Counted from the stretch's first letter, positions 1 to 6,341 are shown. The stretch: DNA of 14,904 nucleotides from Bacillota bacterium (GCA_023387935.1 JAEWHG010000189.1:1-14904); one strand, 5' to 3'. The notes: generated by a model not told the origin, from the sequence alone. A program made the numbers and translations.

Positions 1-130
<130 letters not shown>

Positions 131-250
131 AAATTGTTTGTTGCAATTTAAAATTGCGGGTTCCATTTTTTTAAAAAATGGATTAAAATTTATGCTGGCT
201 TAAATCTATACTGTTTAGTTTTCAAAGACCTCTTCAAGGGCTCGGCCCTT
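131..250 (-). other. rRNA operon leader with boxA-like element and hairpins
   Basis: This is the transcribed leader between promoter P2 and the mature 16S. Read on the minus strand it holds a 6-bp hairpin AAGGGC-CGA-GCCCTT (236-250) and then GGTCTTTGAAAACTAAACAG (211-230), which resembles the antitermination boxA region seen in Firmicute rRNA leaders. Two AT-rich palindromes follow, at 162-182 and 143-157, and may contribute to pre-16S processing. The boxA reading rests on similarity to known leaders and is an inference. Confidence 0.6.
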
Positions 251-274
251 CGTCTCCTAAGCGGGACTCTTATT

Positions 275-303
275 ACTTTATCACTTTTTTTGTTTCTTGT
301 CAA
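275..303 (-). promoter_or_regulatory. rRNA promoter P2
   Basis: On the minus strand: perfect -35 TTGACA (303-298), a 17-bp spacer, and -10 TAAAGT (280-275) preceded by TG to give an extended -10 (TGATAAAGT). The DNA upstream (about 304-334) is a run of A tracts, as expected for an UP element. This promoter is closest to the 16S gene. Confidence 0.85.
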
Positions 304-334
304 CAGTTATTTTATTTTTTTTAAATATTTTTTT

Positions 335-360
335 CAACATTGATAACCAACATTGATAAC
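335..360. repeat. Perfect 13-bp tandem repeat between the two rRNA promoters
   Basis: CAACATTGATAAC occurs twice back to back (335-347 and 348-360). A further C at 361 begins a third copy that then diverges. The pair lies just downstream of the P1 start region and about 30-60 bp upstream of the P2 -35. It could be a binding site for a regulator of rRNA transcription, or only a slippage duplication. Confidence 0.8.
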
Positions 361-377
361 CGGTGACGACTTGTACT

Positions 378-406
378 ACTATATCATCATTTAAAAATAC
401 TGTCAA
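378..406 (-). promoter_or_regulatory. rRNA promoter P1
   Basis: On the minus strand: perfect -35 TTGACA (406-401), a 17-bp spacer, and -10 TATAGT (383-378) with an upstream TG (extended -10, TGATATAGT). It lies 103 bp upstream of P2 and has the same architecture, which is typical of tandem rRNA promoters. Confidence 0.85.
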
Positions 407-444
407 CCTACTTTTTAAAATTATTTAAAATTAATAATAAATAA

Positions 445-484
445 AAACAGCAAACATAGATATTTGAATCTATATCTGCTGTTT
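445..484 (-). terminator. Rho-independent terminator of the first bL25 gene
   Basis: An outer 8-bp stem AAACAGCA/TGCTGTTT (445-452, 477-484) and an inner 6-bp stem (456-461, 468-473) are separated by a small internal loop. On the minus strand they are followed by TTTTTATTTATTATT. The hairpin starts 6 bp after the stop codon of the bL25 gene at 490 and insulates it from the rRNA promoters. Confidence 0.85.
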
Positions 485-489
485 ATTTT

Positions 490-1065
490 TTAAATTTCTT
501 CCTCGTCTTCTCTATTATCCTGAGCAAAAGCTATTGATGCTATAATGGATTGTGGATCTTGAATTATACTAAATTCCTCACTAAATTCCATATCTGCAAC
601 CTTTAAAATATCTCCTGGATTTAAATTGGAAATATCGAATTCTAAGGCCTTAGGAATGTTTTCAGCTGAACATTCTACCTCTAAATCCCTTAATTGCTGC
701 TGAATTATAGAACCATTTCTTTCAACTAAGGATTTTCCTCTTAATATTATAGGAACCGATACATGTATTTTTTCATTATGACCTACTTGCTGAAAGTCAA
801 TATGTATGATTTTACCCGTAACAGAATCTTTCTGTATTTCTTTAACGAAAACTGTGTAGTTAGCTCCTTCAACATTTAATCCTACAAGACCACTGGTACC
901 ATAAATTCTCACAAAATTTTCTACTTCTTTATTATCAAGTTCTAAAGGTAATGTATTTATGCTACTACCATAAATAACAGCAGGTATATATCCCCTTCCC
1001 CTTAGGCGTTGACTTGCACTTTTACCAACATCTTTTCTAACTTCACTACTAAAAGCATATTTCAT
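490..1065 (-). CDS. rplY: 50S ribosomal protein bL25 (Ctc form), paralogue 1
   Basis: This encodes a 191-aa protein of the bL25/TL5/Ctc family, which binds 5S rRNA in the central protuberance of the 50S subunit. The N-terminal ~95 residues form the 5S-binding barrel; family signatures include RLRGRGYIPAVIYG (residues ~21-34), VFVKEIQKD and IIHIDFQ (~88-95). A C-terminal TL5-type beta domain follows, and the tail is acidic (DNREDEEEI). The length is normal for the two-domain form. I place the start at 1065 because AGGAGG lies 9 nt upstream of that ATG and the protein then begins MKYAF. An in-frame ATG at 1098 would add 11 residues but translates through this ribosome binding site. The gene is followed by its own terminator and then by the rRNA promoters, on the same strand. 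A second, diverged copy lies at 1578-2165. Confidence 0.92.
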   Translation of the reverse strand: MKYAFSSEVRKDVGKSASQRLRGRGYIPAVIYGSSINTLPLELDNKEVENFVRIYGTSGLVGLNVEGANYTVFVKEIQKDSVTGKIIHIDFQQVGHNEKIHVSVPIILRGKSLVERNGSIIQQQLRDLEVECSAENIPKALEFDISNLNPGDILKVADMEFSEEFSIIQDPQSIIASIAFAQDNREDEEEI

Positions 1066-1163
1066 AGGTAAATTCCTCCTACCCTCTTTTCTAATCAATT
1101 ATTTCCAAAAGATTAGATTTTATACTTTTAATAGATTGAATATAAAACCATCTGGTAACTATT

Positions 1164-1388
1164 TTAAAAATATATTCTTAAAAAATTCAAACTAAACTCG
1201 ATTAATCCTGCCACTAAAAACCTAGTACTTCTTCCAAGTCTATACTCTATCAAATCAGGAATTAATTTAATATTGTACTTCTCTCCGATTATTTGAATTC
1301 TACCTGACATATAAGCAAAAACATACACTCCTAATAAATAAGGTATACAATTTAGTATTAAAAAATATGAAAAATTCGAGAATAATAA
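1164..1388 (-). pseudogene. Remnant resembling a sodium:solute symporter (SSS family)
   Basis: The minus-strand frame between stops at 1391-1389 and 1166-1164 is open for 74 codons and has no clear start or ribosome binding site. A hydrophobic stretch is followed by GVYVFAYMSGRIQIIGEKYN, then IPDLIEYRLGRS and a second hydrophobic stretch. The pattern of a hydrophobic helix, a basic loop with G-K-YN, then PD-LEYR-G-S, resembles the loop after transmembrane helix 3 in SSS transporters, where a T-[IL]-P-[DE]-[FL]-LE-R-G motif is usual. The rest of such a gene (~450-500 aa) is absent, so this would be a small decayed fragment caught between the two bL25 paralogues. The assignment is from memory of the family and could be a chance AT-rich open frame. 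Confidence 0.4.
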
Positions 1389-1523
1389 TTATTAAAAAAT
1401 TATATCTAAATCTATAAGAATCTTTATTTCTCCATATGTAATATTATGCCGGCTAACTACAAAATGTAAATACTAATATATCAGCTTAAAAGAATTCTTT
1501 ATTTTTAAATATTTCTAAACTAT

Positions 1524-1568
1524 AATAAATGCCCCTATGATTAATAAACTTCAATAGGGGCATTTATT
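1524..1568 (-). terminator. Terminator of the second bL25 gene (possibly bidirectional)
   Basis: A perfect 15-bp stem, AATAAATGCCCCTAT (1524-1538) with ATAGGGGCATTTATT (1554-1568), encloses a 15-nt loop immediately after the stop codon region of the bL25 gene at 1578. The U tract on the minus strand is weak because the AT base of the stem supplies much of it, but stem strength and position fit termination. Confidence 0.8.
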
Positions 1569-1577
1569 GTTATTTAA

Positions 1578-2165
1578 CTATGCTTCTGATTCAGCTACTT
1601 CAGTCTTACTTGATATGTAAACAAAAGAAGCTACTACTTGTTCTCTATCTTCTAACATCTCAATATGTTCATTTTCAGCAATATCTAGATCATCTATTGT
1701 TAGAACATCCTTTTCATTTAGTTTAGTAGCGTCTAGTTCAACTTTGTCTGGTAAATACCTAGGATAGGTTTGAATCTCCACTTCATTAATACTCATCTGT
1801 ATAAATCGAACTGAAGATTCTACCGCCTCCCTATTGATAATTTGAATCGGCATTTGAACTTTAATCTTCTCATTTTCATCTAATGTCTGGAAGTCCATAT
1901 GCAATATTTCATTATTAATATTACCTCTTTGTATTTCTTTAATAATTGCAAAAGATCTCTTTTCTTCAAGATCCAAAGCTATTTTCATACTTTGACCATA
2001 TCTTGATAATATTTTTTCCATTTCTCGTTCATTTAGTGATATCTCTTTCGTCTTTTCTCCTCTGCTGTAAACTACTCCTGGTACATTTCCATTCCTTCTT
2101 GTCTCAAGTACTTTGCTTTTTCCTTTAACATTCCTCAATTCAACATTTAATACCGGTGTAGCCAT
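1578..2165 (-). CDS. 50S ribosomal protein bL25 (Ctc form), paralogue 2
   Basis: This 195-aa protein has the same two-domain layout as the bL25 at 490-1065. The N-terminal 5S-binding domain carries RRNGNVPGVVYSRGEK (residues ~23-38), AIIKEIQRG and ILHMDFQ (~87-93). The C-terminal TL5-like domain is followed by an acidic tail. It matches its neighbour at the family-defining positions (R-G-[IV]-PAV-Y-G/S, [VA]-[FI]-[VI]KEIQ, H-DFQ) but is clearly diverged elsewhere, so it is not a recent duplication. The ATG at 2165 has AAGGGGG nine nt upstream. The gene is monocistronic with its own terminator. In Bacillus the single Ctc is a general-stress protein; whether one of these copies plays a stress role cannot be seen here. 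Confidence 0.9.
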   Translation of the reverse strand: MATPVLNVELRNVKGKSKVLETRRNGNVPGVVYSRGEKTKEISLNEREMEKILSRYGQSMKIALDLEEKRSFAIIKEIQRGNINNEILHMDFQTLDENEKIKVQMPIQIINREAVESSVRFIQMSINEVEIQTYPRYLPDKVELDATKLNEKDVLTIDDLDIAENEHIEMLEDREQVVASFVYISSKTEVAESEA

Positions 2166-2353
2166 TTTAGAATTCCCCCTTCATATTTTTTATTGTTTAG
2201 TAACATATACTATTAAATCAAATAAATCAAAAAATTACAAATTTAATATCAGTTTAATGCAAGATTTATATTAAGTTTTCAATATTAATTAAGAACTACA
2301 AACCTTCAAATGATTGAAAAAGCGTTAAAACTCCATCTGGATCAATTTTTTTA

Positions 2354-2770
2354 CTAATCAACAGAGCGCAAAATTCTTTCTGCAACATCTCTCAATCTAA
2401 GTCCTCCTATGCTCTCATCAGCAGCCACAATGATGGTCCTTATTTCTTCTAGCCCCTCATCGTAATGATAAGAATAAACGTAGCATACCGCATCCTCTGG
2501 CATAAACTCTTCTACAACGTAGGCAGTCTCATCTGCAAAGCTCATTAATTCCTCAATTAATTCTTCTTCATCAGAATCTATACCTTGCTCCTCTAGATTT
2601 AATTCTTTTTTCAACTTATTTATATCCTGTATAATTTGAAAAACTAAAGTGTCTTCTCGTTTTGAGCCCTTGGTTAAATCCTTTACTTTTTTAAAGTTAG
2701 TATTCTCTTTTATTGTCTTAAAAACATCCTCACTATCTATGAAATTATCTCCTATTACTATATATGCCAT
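2354..2770 (-). CDS. Acidic protein of unknown function
   Basis: I do not recognise this 138-aa protein. It is predicted to be soluble and strongly acidic, with no signal peptide or membrane segment. Residues 12-60 look mostly helical and basic-acidic. An acidic helix follows (IDSDEEELIEELM, ~64-76), then an alternating strand-like segment (VCYVYSYHYDEG, ~95-106) and a C-terminal segment RTIIVAADESIGG followed by a helix. The only cysteine is C96. The ATG at 2770 is supported by AAAGGAG a few bases upstream. It stands alone between the bL25 paralogue and the rpsF operon terminator, with a >300-bp upstream gap, so it is probably transcribed by itself. Two TATAAT-like boxes occur upstream near 2800-2830, without convincing -35 partners. 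Confidence 0.75.
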   Translation of the reverse strand: MAYIVIGDNFIDSEDVFKTIKENTNFKKVKDLTKGSKREDTLVFQIIQDINKLKKELNLEEQGIDSDEEELIEELMSFADETAYVVEEFMPEDAVCYVYSYHYDEGLEEIRTIIVAADESIGGLRLRDVAERILRSVD

Positions 2771-3076
2771 TTAGCTCACTCCTTTTAGGTTTTTCTTTAA
2801 ATTATAATAACCTATTCTCTTTCTATTATAATAAATCCTTTAAAACAACTTAAATACTTAAGTAAAAATTTTTATATTCTAATATTTATTTTCACTAATC
2901 TCAATTTTAGATTTTAGTATCGATCTCTTTAATCATAATAACTTAGCAAAAAAGAAGTGCTACAGTTTTAATTATACTCACTTCTTAAATTAAATATTTA
3001 TTTTATCTTATTTTTAGATTTAAAATTTATGATGTTTAAAATTTTTTAGTCCTTTAGAGGTTACTCTTATTTTTTT
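2771..3076. other. Intergenic, no gene seen
   Basis: This is AT-rich DNA between the unknown acidic gene and the rpsR terminator. I see no convincing open frame or RNA. It contains the small hairpin at 2948-2986 and, near 2800-2830, two TATAAT-like boxes that may belong to the promoter of the gene at 2354-2770. Confidence 0.6.
2948..2986 (-). terminator. Possible second terminator downstream of rpsR
   Basis: AAGAAGTG (2952-2959) pairs with CACTTCTT (2979-2986) across a 19-nt loop, and the minus strand then reads TTTTTT. The stem is short and the loop long, so this is a weak back-up terminator at best. Confidence 0.35.
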
Positions 3077-3109
3077 AAAAAAAATAGGAGCAACATATAG
3101 TTGCCCCTA
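3077..3109 (-). terminator. Terminator of the rpsF-ssb-rpsR operon
   Basis: On the minus strand TAGGGGCAAC-TATAT-GTTGCTCCTA forms a 10-bp stem with one G-U pair and a 5-nt loop (3085-3109), followed by an eight-U run. It begins 16 bp after the rpsR stop codon. Confidence 0.92.
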
Positions 3110-3124
3110 CTAATTACATCAATA

Positions 3125-3358
3125 TTAATCCATTGTATATGGTAATAACGCGATGTGTCTTGATCTTTTGATAGCCTGTGTTAATTCTCTTTGATGAATT
3201 GCACAGTTTCCTGAAATTCTTCTTGGTAAAATTTTACCTCTTTCAGTTATATATTTTTTTAGTTTATGCACATCTTTGTAATCAATATTTTTTGATTTAT
3301 CAGCACAGAAAACACAGATTTTTTTTCTTGTTTTACGTCTTCTTTTATTGTTTACCAT
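3125..3358 (-). CDS. rpsR: 30S ribosomal protein bS18 (zinc-binding, C+ form)
   Basis: This 77-aa protein sits on the platform of the 30S subunit and pairs with S6. The family core is clear: IDYKDVHKLKKYITERGKIL, PRRISG, then QRELTQAIKRSRHIALLPY. Unlike B. subtilis S18, it keeps CVFC (C15, C18) and NCAIH (C52, H55), a likely C3H zinc site of the C+ type. Two adjacent ATGs are possible (3361 and 3358). AGGAGG lies only 4 nt from the first but 7 nt from the second, so I chose the second. It is the last gene of the rpsF-ssb-rpsR operon and is followed by a strong terminator. Confidence 0.96.
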   Translation of the reverse strand: MVNNKRRRKTRKKICVFCADKSKNIDYKDVHKLKKYITERGKILPRRISGNCAIHQRELTQAIKRSRHIALLPYTMD

Positions 3359-3376
3359 CATTTTCCCTCCTCTTCT

Positions 3377-3790
3377 CTAGAATGGGATGTCTTCGTCGTC
3401 ATCCATGGCTTGGAATTCGTTAATATCTATATCTACAGATCCAAAATCATCATTTCTTCTAGATGGAGATTGTCCTTCTTTGTTTCCCCACTCTAAAAAT
3501 TCTACTTGGTCCGCAACGACTTCTGTAACGTATCGTTTATCCCCAGTTTGAGTTTCATAGGATCTGCTTTGAAGTCTTCCTTCAAGTCCTACTAATCTAC
3601 CTTTTGCAAGATAATTAGCACAGTTCTCAGCACTTTTCCCCCATACTACTACGTTGAAAAAATCTGCTTCCTTTTCTTTAGAAAAGGGTCTATTTACTGC
3701 TATACTAAAGGTGGCCACGGCTTTTCCGCTTGCAGTAAAACGCAATTCTGGATCTCTAGCAAGACGTCCGATTAAAATTACTCTATTCAT
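3377..3790 (-). CDS. ssb: Single-stranded DNA-binding protein
   Basis: This 137-aa SSB binds single-stranded DNA during replication, repair and recombination. The OB fold fills residues 1 to ~105, with signatures MNRVILIGRLARDPELR, VATFSIAVNR, DFFNVVVWGKSAE and GRLVGLEGRLQSRSYE. A short, low-complexity linker follows, then the acidic tip DDDEDIPF, which is the docking peptide for partner proteins. At 137 residues it is shorter than the ~170-aa Bacillus or E. coli proteins because the linker is short. The ATG at 3790 has AAAGGTGGGG upstream. It lies between rpsF (19-bp gap) and rpsR, the usual Firmicute order. Confidence 0.97.
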   Translation of the reverse strand: MNRVILIGRLARDPELRFTASGKAVATFSIAVNRPFSKEKEADFFNVVVWGKSAENCANYLAKGRLVGLEGRLQSRSYETQTGDKRYVTEVVADQVEFLEWGNKEGQSPSRRNDDFGSVDIDINEFQAMDDDEDIPF

Positions 3791-3809
3791 CCTTACCCCA
3801 CCTTTAAGA

Positions 3810-4094
3810 TTATTTATCTAGTCTAATAATCATATGTCTAATTACTTCATCAGCAATTTTTAAGTTTCTATCTAATTCTTTTGGAACATCTGCTCCAGCA
3901 CTGAAGTTTACTAAAGTATAGTATCCTTCATTCAGTTTGCTGATTTCATAAGCTAACTTTCTGTTACCCCACTCATCAACATTTTCAATTGTTCCATCAG
4001 CTTCGATGATACCTCTAAATTTGTCTAATAGTTGAGTTCTTTTTTCTTCTTCAACGTTTGACTTTAGAATGTAAATTAATTCATACTTATTCAT
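3810..4094 (-). CDS. rpsF: 30S ribosomal protein bS6
   Basis: This 94-aa protein has normal length and the family features MNKYELIYILK at the N terminus, ENVDEWGNRKLAYEI (~38-52) and EGYYTLVNFSA (~56-66). bS6 binds the 30S platform as a heterodimer with bS18, encoded two genes downstream. The ATG at 4094 has GGGAGGTGG upstream. It is the first gene of the operon, with a consensus promoter at 4168-4196 and a leader hairpin at 4121-4140 that may mediate autoregulation by the S6:S18 complex. Confidence 0.97.
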   Translation of the reverse strand: MNKYELIYILKSNVEEEKRTQLLDKFRGIIEADGTIENVDEWGNRKLAYEISKLNEGYYTLVNFSAGADVPKELDRNLKIADEVIRHMIIRLDK

Positions 4095-4118
4095 TTTTCC
4101 ACCTCCCTTTGGACTTAG

Positions 4119-4157
4119 CGGCCCTGTTTCTTAACAGGGCAGAGAAATGATTTTCTC
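4119..4157 (-). promoter_or_regulatory. rpsF leader hairpin, candidate S6:S18 autoregulatory element
   Basis: On the minus strand the leader contains a small hairpin GAGAAA/TTTCTC (4142-4157), then an 8-bp stem GCCCTGTT-AAGA-AACAGGGC (4121-4140) followed at once by CGC, giving a CCG triplet on the 3' side. A hairpin with a 3' CCG is the hallmark of the conserved S6:S18-binding leader found before rpsF in many bacteria. The exact bulge geometry was not modelled, so the assignment is an inference. Confidence 0.55.
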
Positions 4158-4167
4158 ACATTAAAGT

Positions 4168-4196
4168 ATTATACCACTTCACCTAATTAATTACAA
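4168..4196 (-). promoter_or_regulatory. rpsF operon promoter
   Basis: On the minus strand: -35 TTGTAA (4196-4191), a 17-bp spacer, and a perfect -10 TATAAT (4173-4168) with an extended TG (TGGTATAAT). It lies 74 bp upstream of the rpsF start, leaving room for the leader hairpins. Confidence 0.85.
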
Positions 4197-4418
4197 CACA
4201 TATTAATTATTTTATGTATATAAATTACAATAAATGTTTTCTAAAAACAGTTTGCACAAAATATACAAAGATATTCTATATAACTAATTCATTAGATTAA
4301 AATTTATTTTTACAATTTTATTTTATATGTATATTAATTTACTTTCTAGGCAATTATATAATTAGATAGCCCCCACATGTAACATTTATTCATCCCAATC
4401 TCCCCCTTACAAGGAAAA

Positions 4419-4442
4419 GAGAGTGACCAAACGGTCACTCTC
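4419..4442 (-). terminator. Terminator downstream of the aminotransferase gene
   Basis: A perfect 10-bp stem GAGAGTGACC (4419-4428) / GGTCACTCTC (4433-4442) closes a 4-nt loop, and on the minus strand it is followed by TTTTCC. It is separated from the gene end at 4540 by the nested palindrome at 4456-4492. Confidence 0.8.
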
Positions 4443-4455
4443 GATTTTGTTTTGA

Positions 4456-4492
4456 GCACTTGAAATTCTAAGCGAAGCTTAGAATTGAGTGC
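4456..4492. repeat. Nested palindrome (REP/MITE-like hairpin)
   Basis: An inner 9-bp perfect stem ATTCTAAGC/GCTTAGAAT (4465-4473, 4477-4485) has a 3-nt loop GAA. It is nested in an outer 5-bp stem GCACT/AGTGC (4456-4460, 4488-4492), with an asymmetric internal loop between them. No U tract follows on either strand, and a proper terminator lies 14 bp away. It therefore looks less like a terminator than a dispersed palindromic unit or an RNA-stabilising hairpin. Only one copy is in this window. Confidence 0.65.
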
Positions 4493-4539
4493 AACATAAA
4501 ACTTGTGAGTATAAACGAACAAATTTTATTTTACAATAT

Positions 4540-5715
4540 TTACATCATTTCCTTTAATACTTTTCCTAATCTTGCAATACCTTCTTTAATTTTATCTTCA
4601 GGCATGTTTGAATAGTTTAATCTAAATGTATTTTCATTTCCACCATTAGGGAAGAATGATCCACCTGGAACAAAAGCCACATTGTTTTCTAAGGCTTTTG
4701 GCATTACATCTCTTGCATTTATGTTTTCTGGAAGAACTACCCACGTAAATAGTCCTCCTTCTGGGTATGTATAGCTAACATTGCTTGGGAAATGCTCCTT
4801 AATGGCTTCTAGCATAACATCTCTACGATTTCTATATACACCTTTAATCTTTTCAATATGAGCATCAAGATCGTACATTTCTAAATACTTGTCCATTTCT
4901 CTCTGTGCAATTGTACTAGATTGTAAGTCTGCCCCTTGTTTAATAAAATTATATTTTTGAAGTATCGGTGCATCAGCAATTACCCAACCAATTCTCATAC
5001 CTGGAGAGAATGTTTTTGAGAATGTACCTAAAAATACAACACGTCCTTCTGTATCAAAAGCTTTAAGTGATGGAGGAATTTCTCCTTCAAATCTAAGCTC
5101 TCCATATGGATTATCCTCTATAACAGGTAAATCATATTCATTAGCAAGCTCTATTAATCTCTTACGTCTTTCTATTGACCAGGTTTTTCCTGATGGATTT
5201 TGGAAATCTGGAATAACATAAATCATCTTAACATTTTCTCTTGTTTTTAAAACCTCTTCTAGGTCTTCCATTATCATACCATTTTCATCTGTTGCTATTT
5301 CAACAAACTCTGGCATGCAAGCTTTAAAAGCATTTATAGCTCCTAAATAACTTGGACTTTCACAAATTACAATATCTCCCTCATTTAAGAAAACTCTAGC
5401 AGAAAAATCCAAACCTTGTTGAGATCCACTTGTAATTAAAATATTTGCTGCATCTGTTTCAAATCCAAATACTTTCATTCTTTTTGCTATTTTCTCTCTA
5501 AGAGGAGTAAAACCATCTGTTGGCCCATATTGAAGGGCTTGTCTTCCAGATTCTCTTAATACAACTTCTGAAACCTTCGCTAACTCTTCTGTAGGAAATA
5601 ACTCTGGTGCAGGAAGTCCACCAGCGAAAGAAATAATTTCTGGTCTCTCTGCTAACTTTAATAACTCTCTAATCTCTGATGCTTTCAAATAATCCATTCT
5701 TTTTGCAAATTTCAT
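4540..5715 (-). CDS. PLP-dependent aminotransferase, fold type I (LysN/MocR-like)
   Basis: This 391-aa cytosolic aminotransferase belongs to the class I/II group that also forms the C-terminal half of MocR regulators and includes 2-aminoadipate aminotransferase LysN. It lacks the GntR helix-turn-helix and so is a stand-alone enzyme. Visible features are the substrate loop ISFAGGLPAPELFP (~28-41), the phosphate-binding SGSQQGLDF (96-104), NPSG with N173, EDNPYGEL with the cofactor Asp D201, and the Schiff-base lysine K234 in GTFSKTFSPGMRIGW (230-244). R365 in FRLNYS should bind the substrate carboxylate. The length is normal. The ATG at 5715 follows CGGAGGTG. An extended -10 lies at 5809-5817 and a terminator at 4419-4442, so it is probably transcribed alone. 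The amino-acid substrate cannot be told from the sequence; aromatic, branched or 2-aminoadipate are all possible. Confidence 0.92.
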   Translation of the reverse strand: MKFAKRMDYLKASEIRELLKLAERPEIISFAGGLPAPELFPTEELAKVSEVVLRESGRQALQYGPTDGFTPLREKIAKRMKVFGFETDAANILITSGSQQGLDFSARVFLNEGDIVICESPSYLGAINAFKACMPEFVEIATDENGMIMEDLEEVLKTRENVKMIYVIPDFQNPSGKTWSIERRKRLIELANEYDLPVIEDNPYGELRFEGEIPPSLKAFDTEGRVVFLGTFSKTFSPGMRIGWVIADAPILQKYNFIKQGADLQSSTIAQREMDKYLEMYDLDAHIEKIKGVYRNRRDVMLEAIKEHFPSNVSYTYPEGGLFTWVVLPENINARDVMPKALENNVAFVPGGSFFPNGGNENTFRLNYSNMPEDKIKEGIARLGKVLKEMM

Positions 5716-5808
5716 TGAAAAACACCTCCGTAAGTATTTTAATTTTCAAGCGCTCGAAAGAAATTTAGACAGAAATAAATATCTGCCTAAATAAGTCTTC
5801 TCATCATA

Positions 5809-5817
5809 ATTATAACA
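5809..5817 (-). promoter_or_regulatory. Extended -10 promoter of the aminotransferase gene
   Basis: On the minus strand TGTTATAAT is a perfect extended -10. The -35 at 17-bp spacing (ATTTTT) is poor, so recognition would rest on the extended -10. A small hairpin AGGCAGA/TCTGTCT lies in the leader at 5767-5788. Confidence 0.55.
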
Positions 5818-5857
5818 CGTTTCTACCAATTAAAAATATTTTGTAAAAATTGTTTTG

Positions 5858-6043
5858 TTATTTATGATTTATTTTTCTTATTCTTCTCTCAAGTTCTGGC
5901 CTTTCAAGCCAAATTTGCTTTTCACAGCCTAAACATTTTATTCTAAAATCCGCACCGGTTCTTAAAATTTCAAAATTTTTACTTCCACAAGGATGTTGTT
6001 TTTTTAATTCAACTACGTCTCCTACCTCTAACTTTATTGGCAC
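5858..6043 (-). CDS. DUF951 family protein
   Basis: This 61-aa protein belongs to the DUF951 family, a small conserved Firmicute protein of unknown function. Diagnostic features are an N-terminal MPIKLEVGDVVELKKQHPCG, then LRTGADFRIKCLGC and a basic C terminus. H17, C19, C37 and C40 could form a small zinc-ribbon-like metal site. The start is GTG at 6043. Homologues typically begin M-P-I-, which fixes this start even though the nearest purine-rich AAGGAG overlaps it; the usable site is AGGGAG 10 nt upstream. It is the last gene of the yedF-DUF3343-DUF951 run, 15 bp after its neighbour. I see no terminator between it and the aminotransferase promoter. Confidence 0.88.
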   Translation of the reverse strand: MPIKLEVGDVVELKKQHPCGSKNFEILRTGADFRIKCLGCEKQIWLERPELERRIRKINHK

Positions 6044-6058
6044 TCCTTTTCAACTCCC

Positions 6059-6325
6059 TTAAATAATTTCCTTAACAACCTTTTTATCATTAATTTTTTG
6101 TATTTCATATATTCCTTTAATAGAAATATGTGCATCTTGCATTTTTCTTCTAATATTCTCTACGTCTTGCACTTTAAATCTAATTGATAATCCACAGCTA
6201 TGAGTAATCTCTCTCGGAGTAGGAATAACATCAAATTCATAGCCATTTTCTTTAAATACTTTTTCCCCAGCAATTGCATAATGCGTTGATTCAAATACTA
6301 CTACATAAAATTGTTGTTCTATCAT
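6059..6325 (-). CDS. DUF3343 family protein, putative sulfur/selenium carrier-like
   Basis: This small cytosolic protein of 88 aa belongs to the DUF3343 family, which is often described as Se/S-carrier-like and found beside YedF or selenium genes. Features are an N-terminal strand QFYVVVFESTHYAI, the conserved IPTPREITHSCGLSIRF segment and a C-terminal strand/helix. The cysteine in the SCG motif (C44 counting from this start) is the only one and the obvious candidate for carrying a persulfide or selenopersulfide. Two adjacent ATGs exist (6328, 6325). The GAGGGG site is only 3 nt from the first but 6 nt from the second, so I chose the second. It starts 16 bp after yedF and was probably co-transcribed from the promoter at 6983-7011. 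The biochemical function is not established. Confidence 0.85.
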   Translation of the reverse strand: MIEQQFYVVVFESTHYAIAGEKVFKENGYEFDVIPTPREITHSCGLSIRFKVQDVENIRRKMQDAHISIKGIYEIQKINDKKVVKEII

Positions 6326-6341
6326 CATTTACCCCTCTTAA

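Noticed and set aside
1946..2128. Plus-strand open frame inside the second bL25 gene
   Set aside because: It lies antisense to a well-supported ribosomal protein gene, has no ribosome binding site and encodes a low-complexity L/F/S-rich peptide typical of an antisense shadow.
3178..3423. Plus-strand open frame across rpsR and the end of ssb
   Set aside because: Antisense to two conserved genes, phenylalanine/leucine-rich, and without a start site signal.
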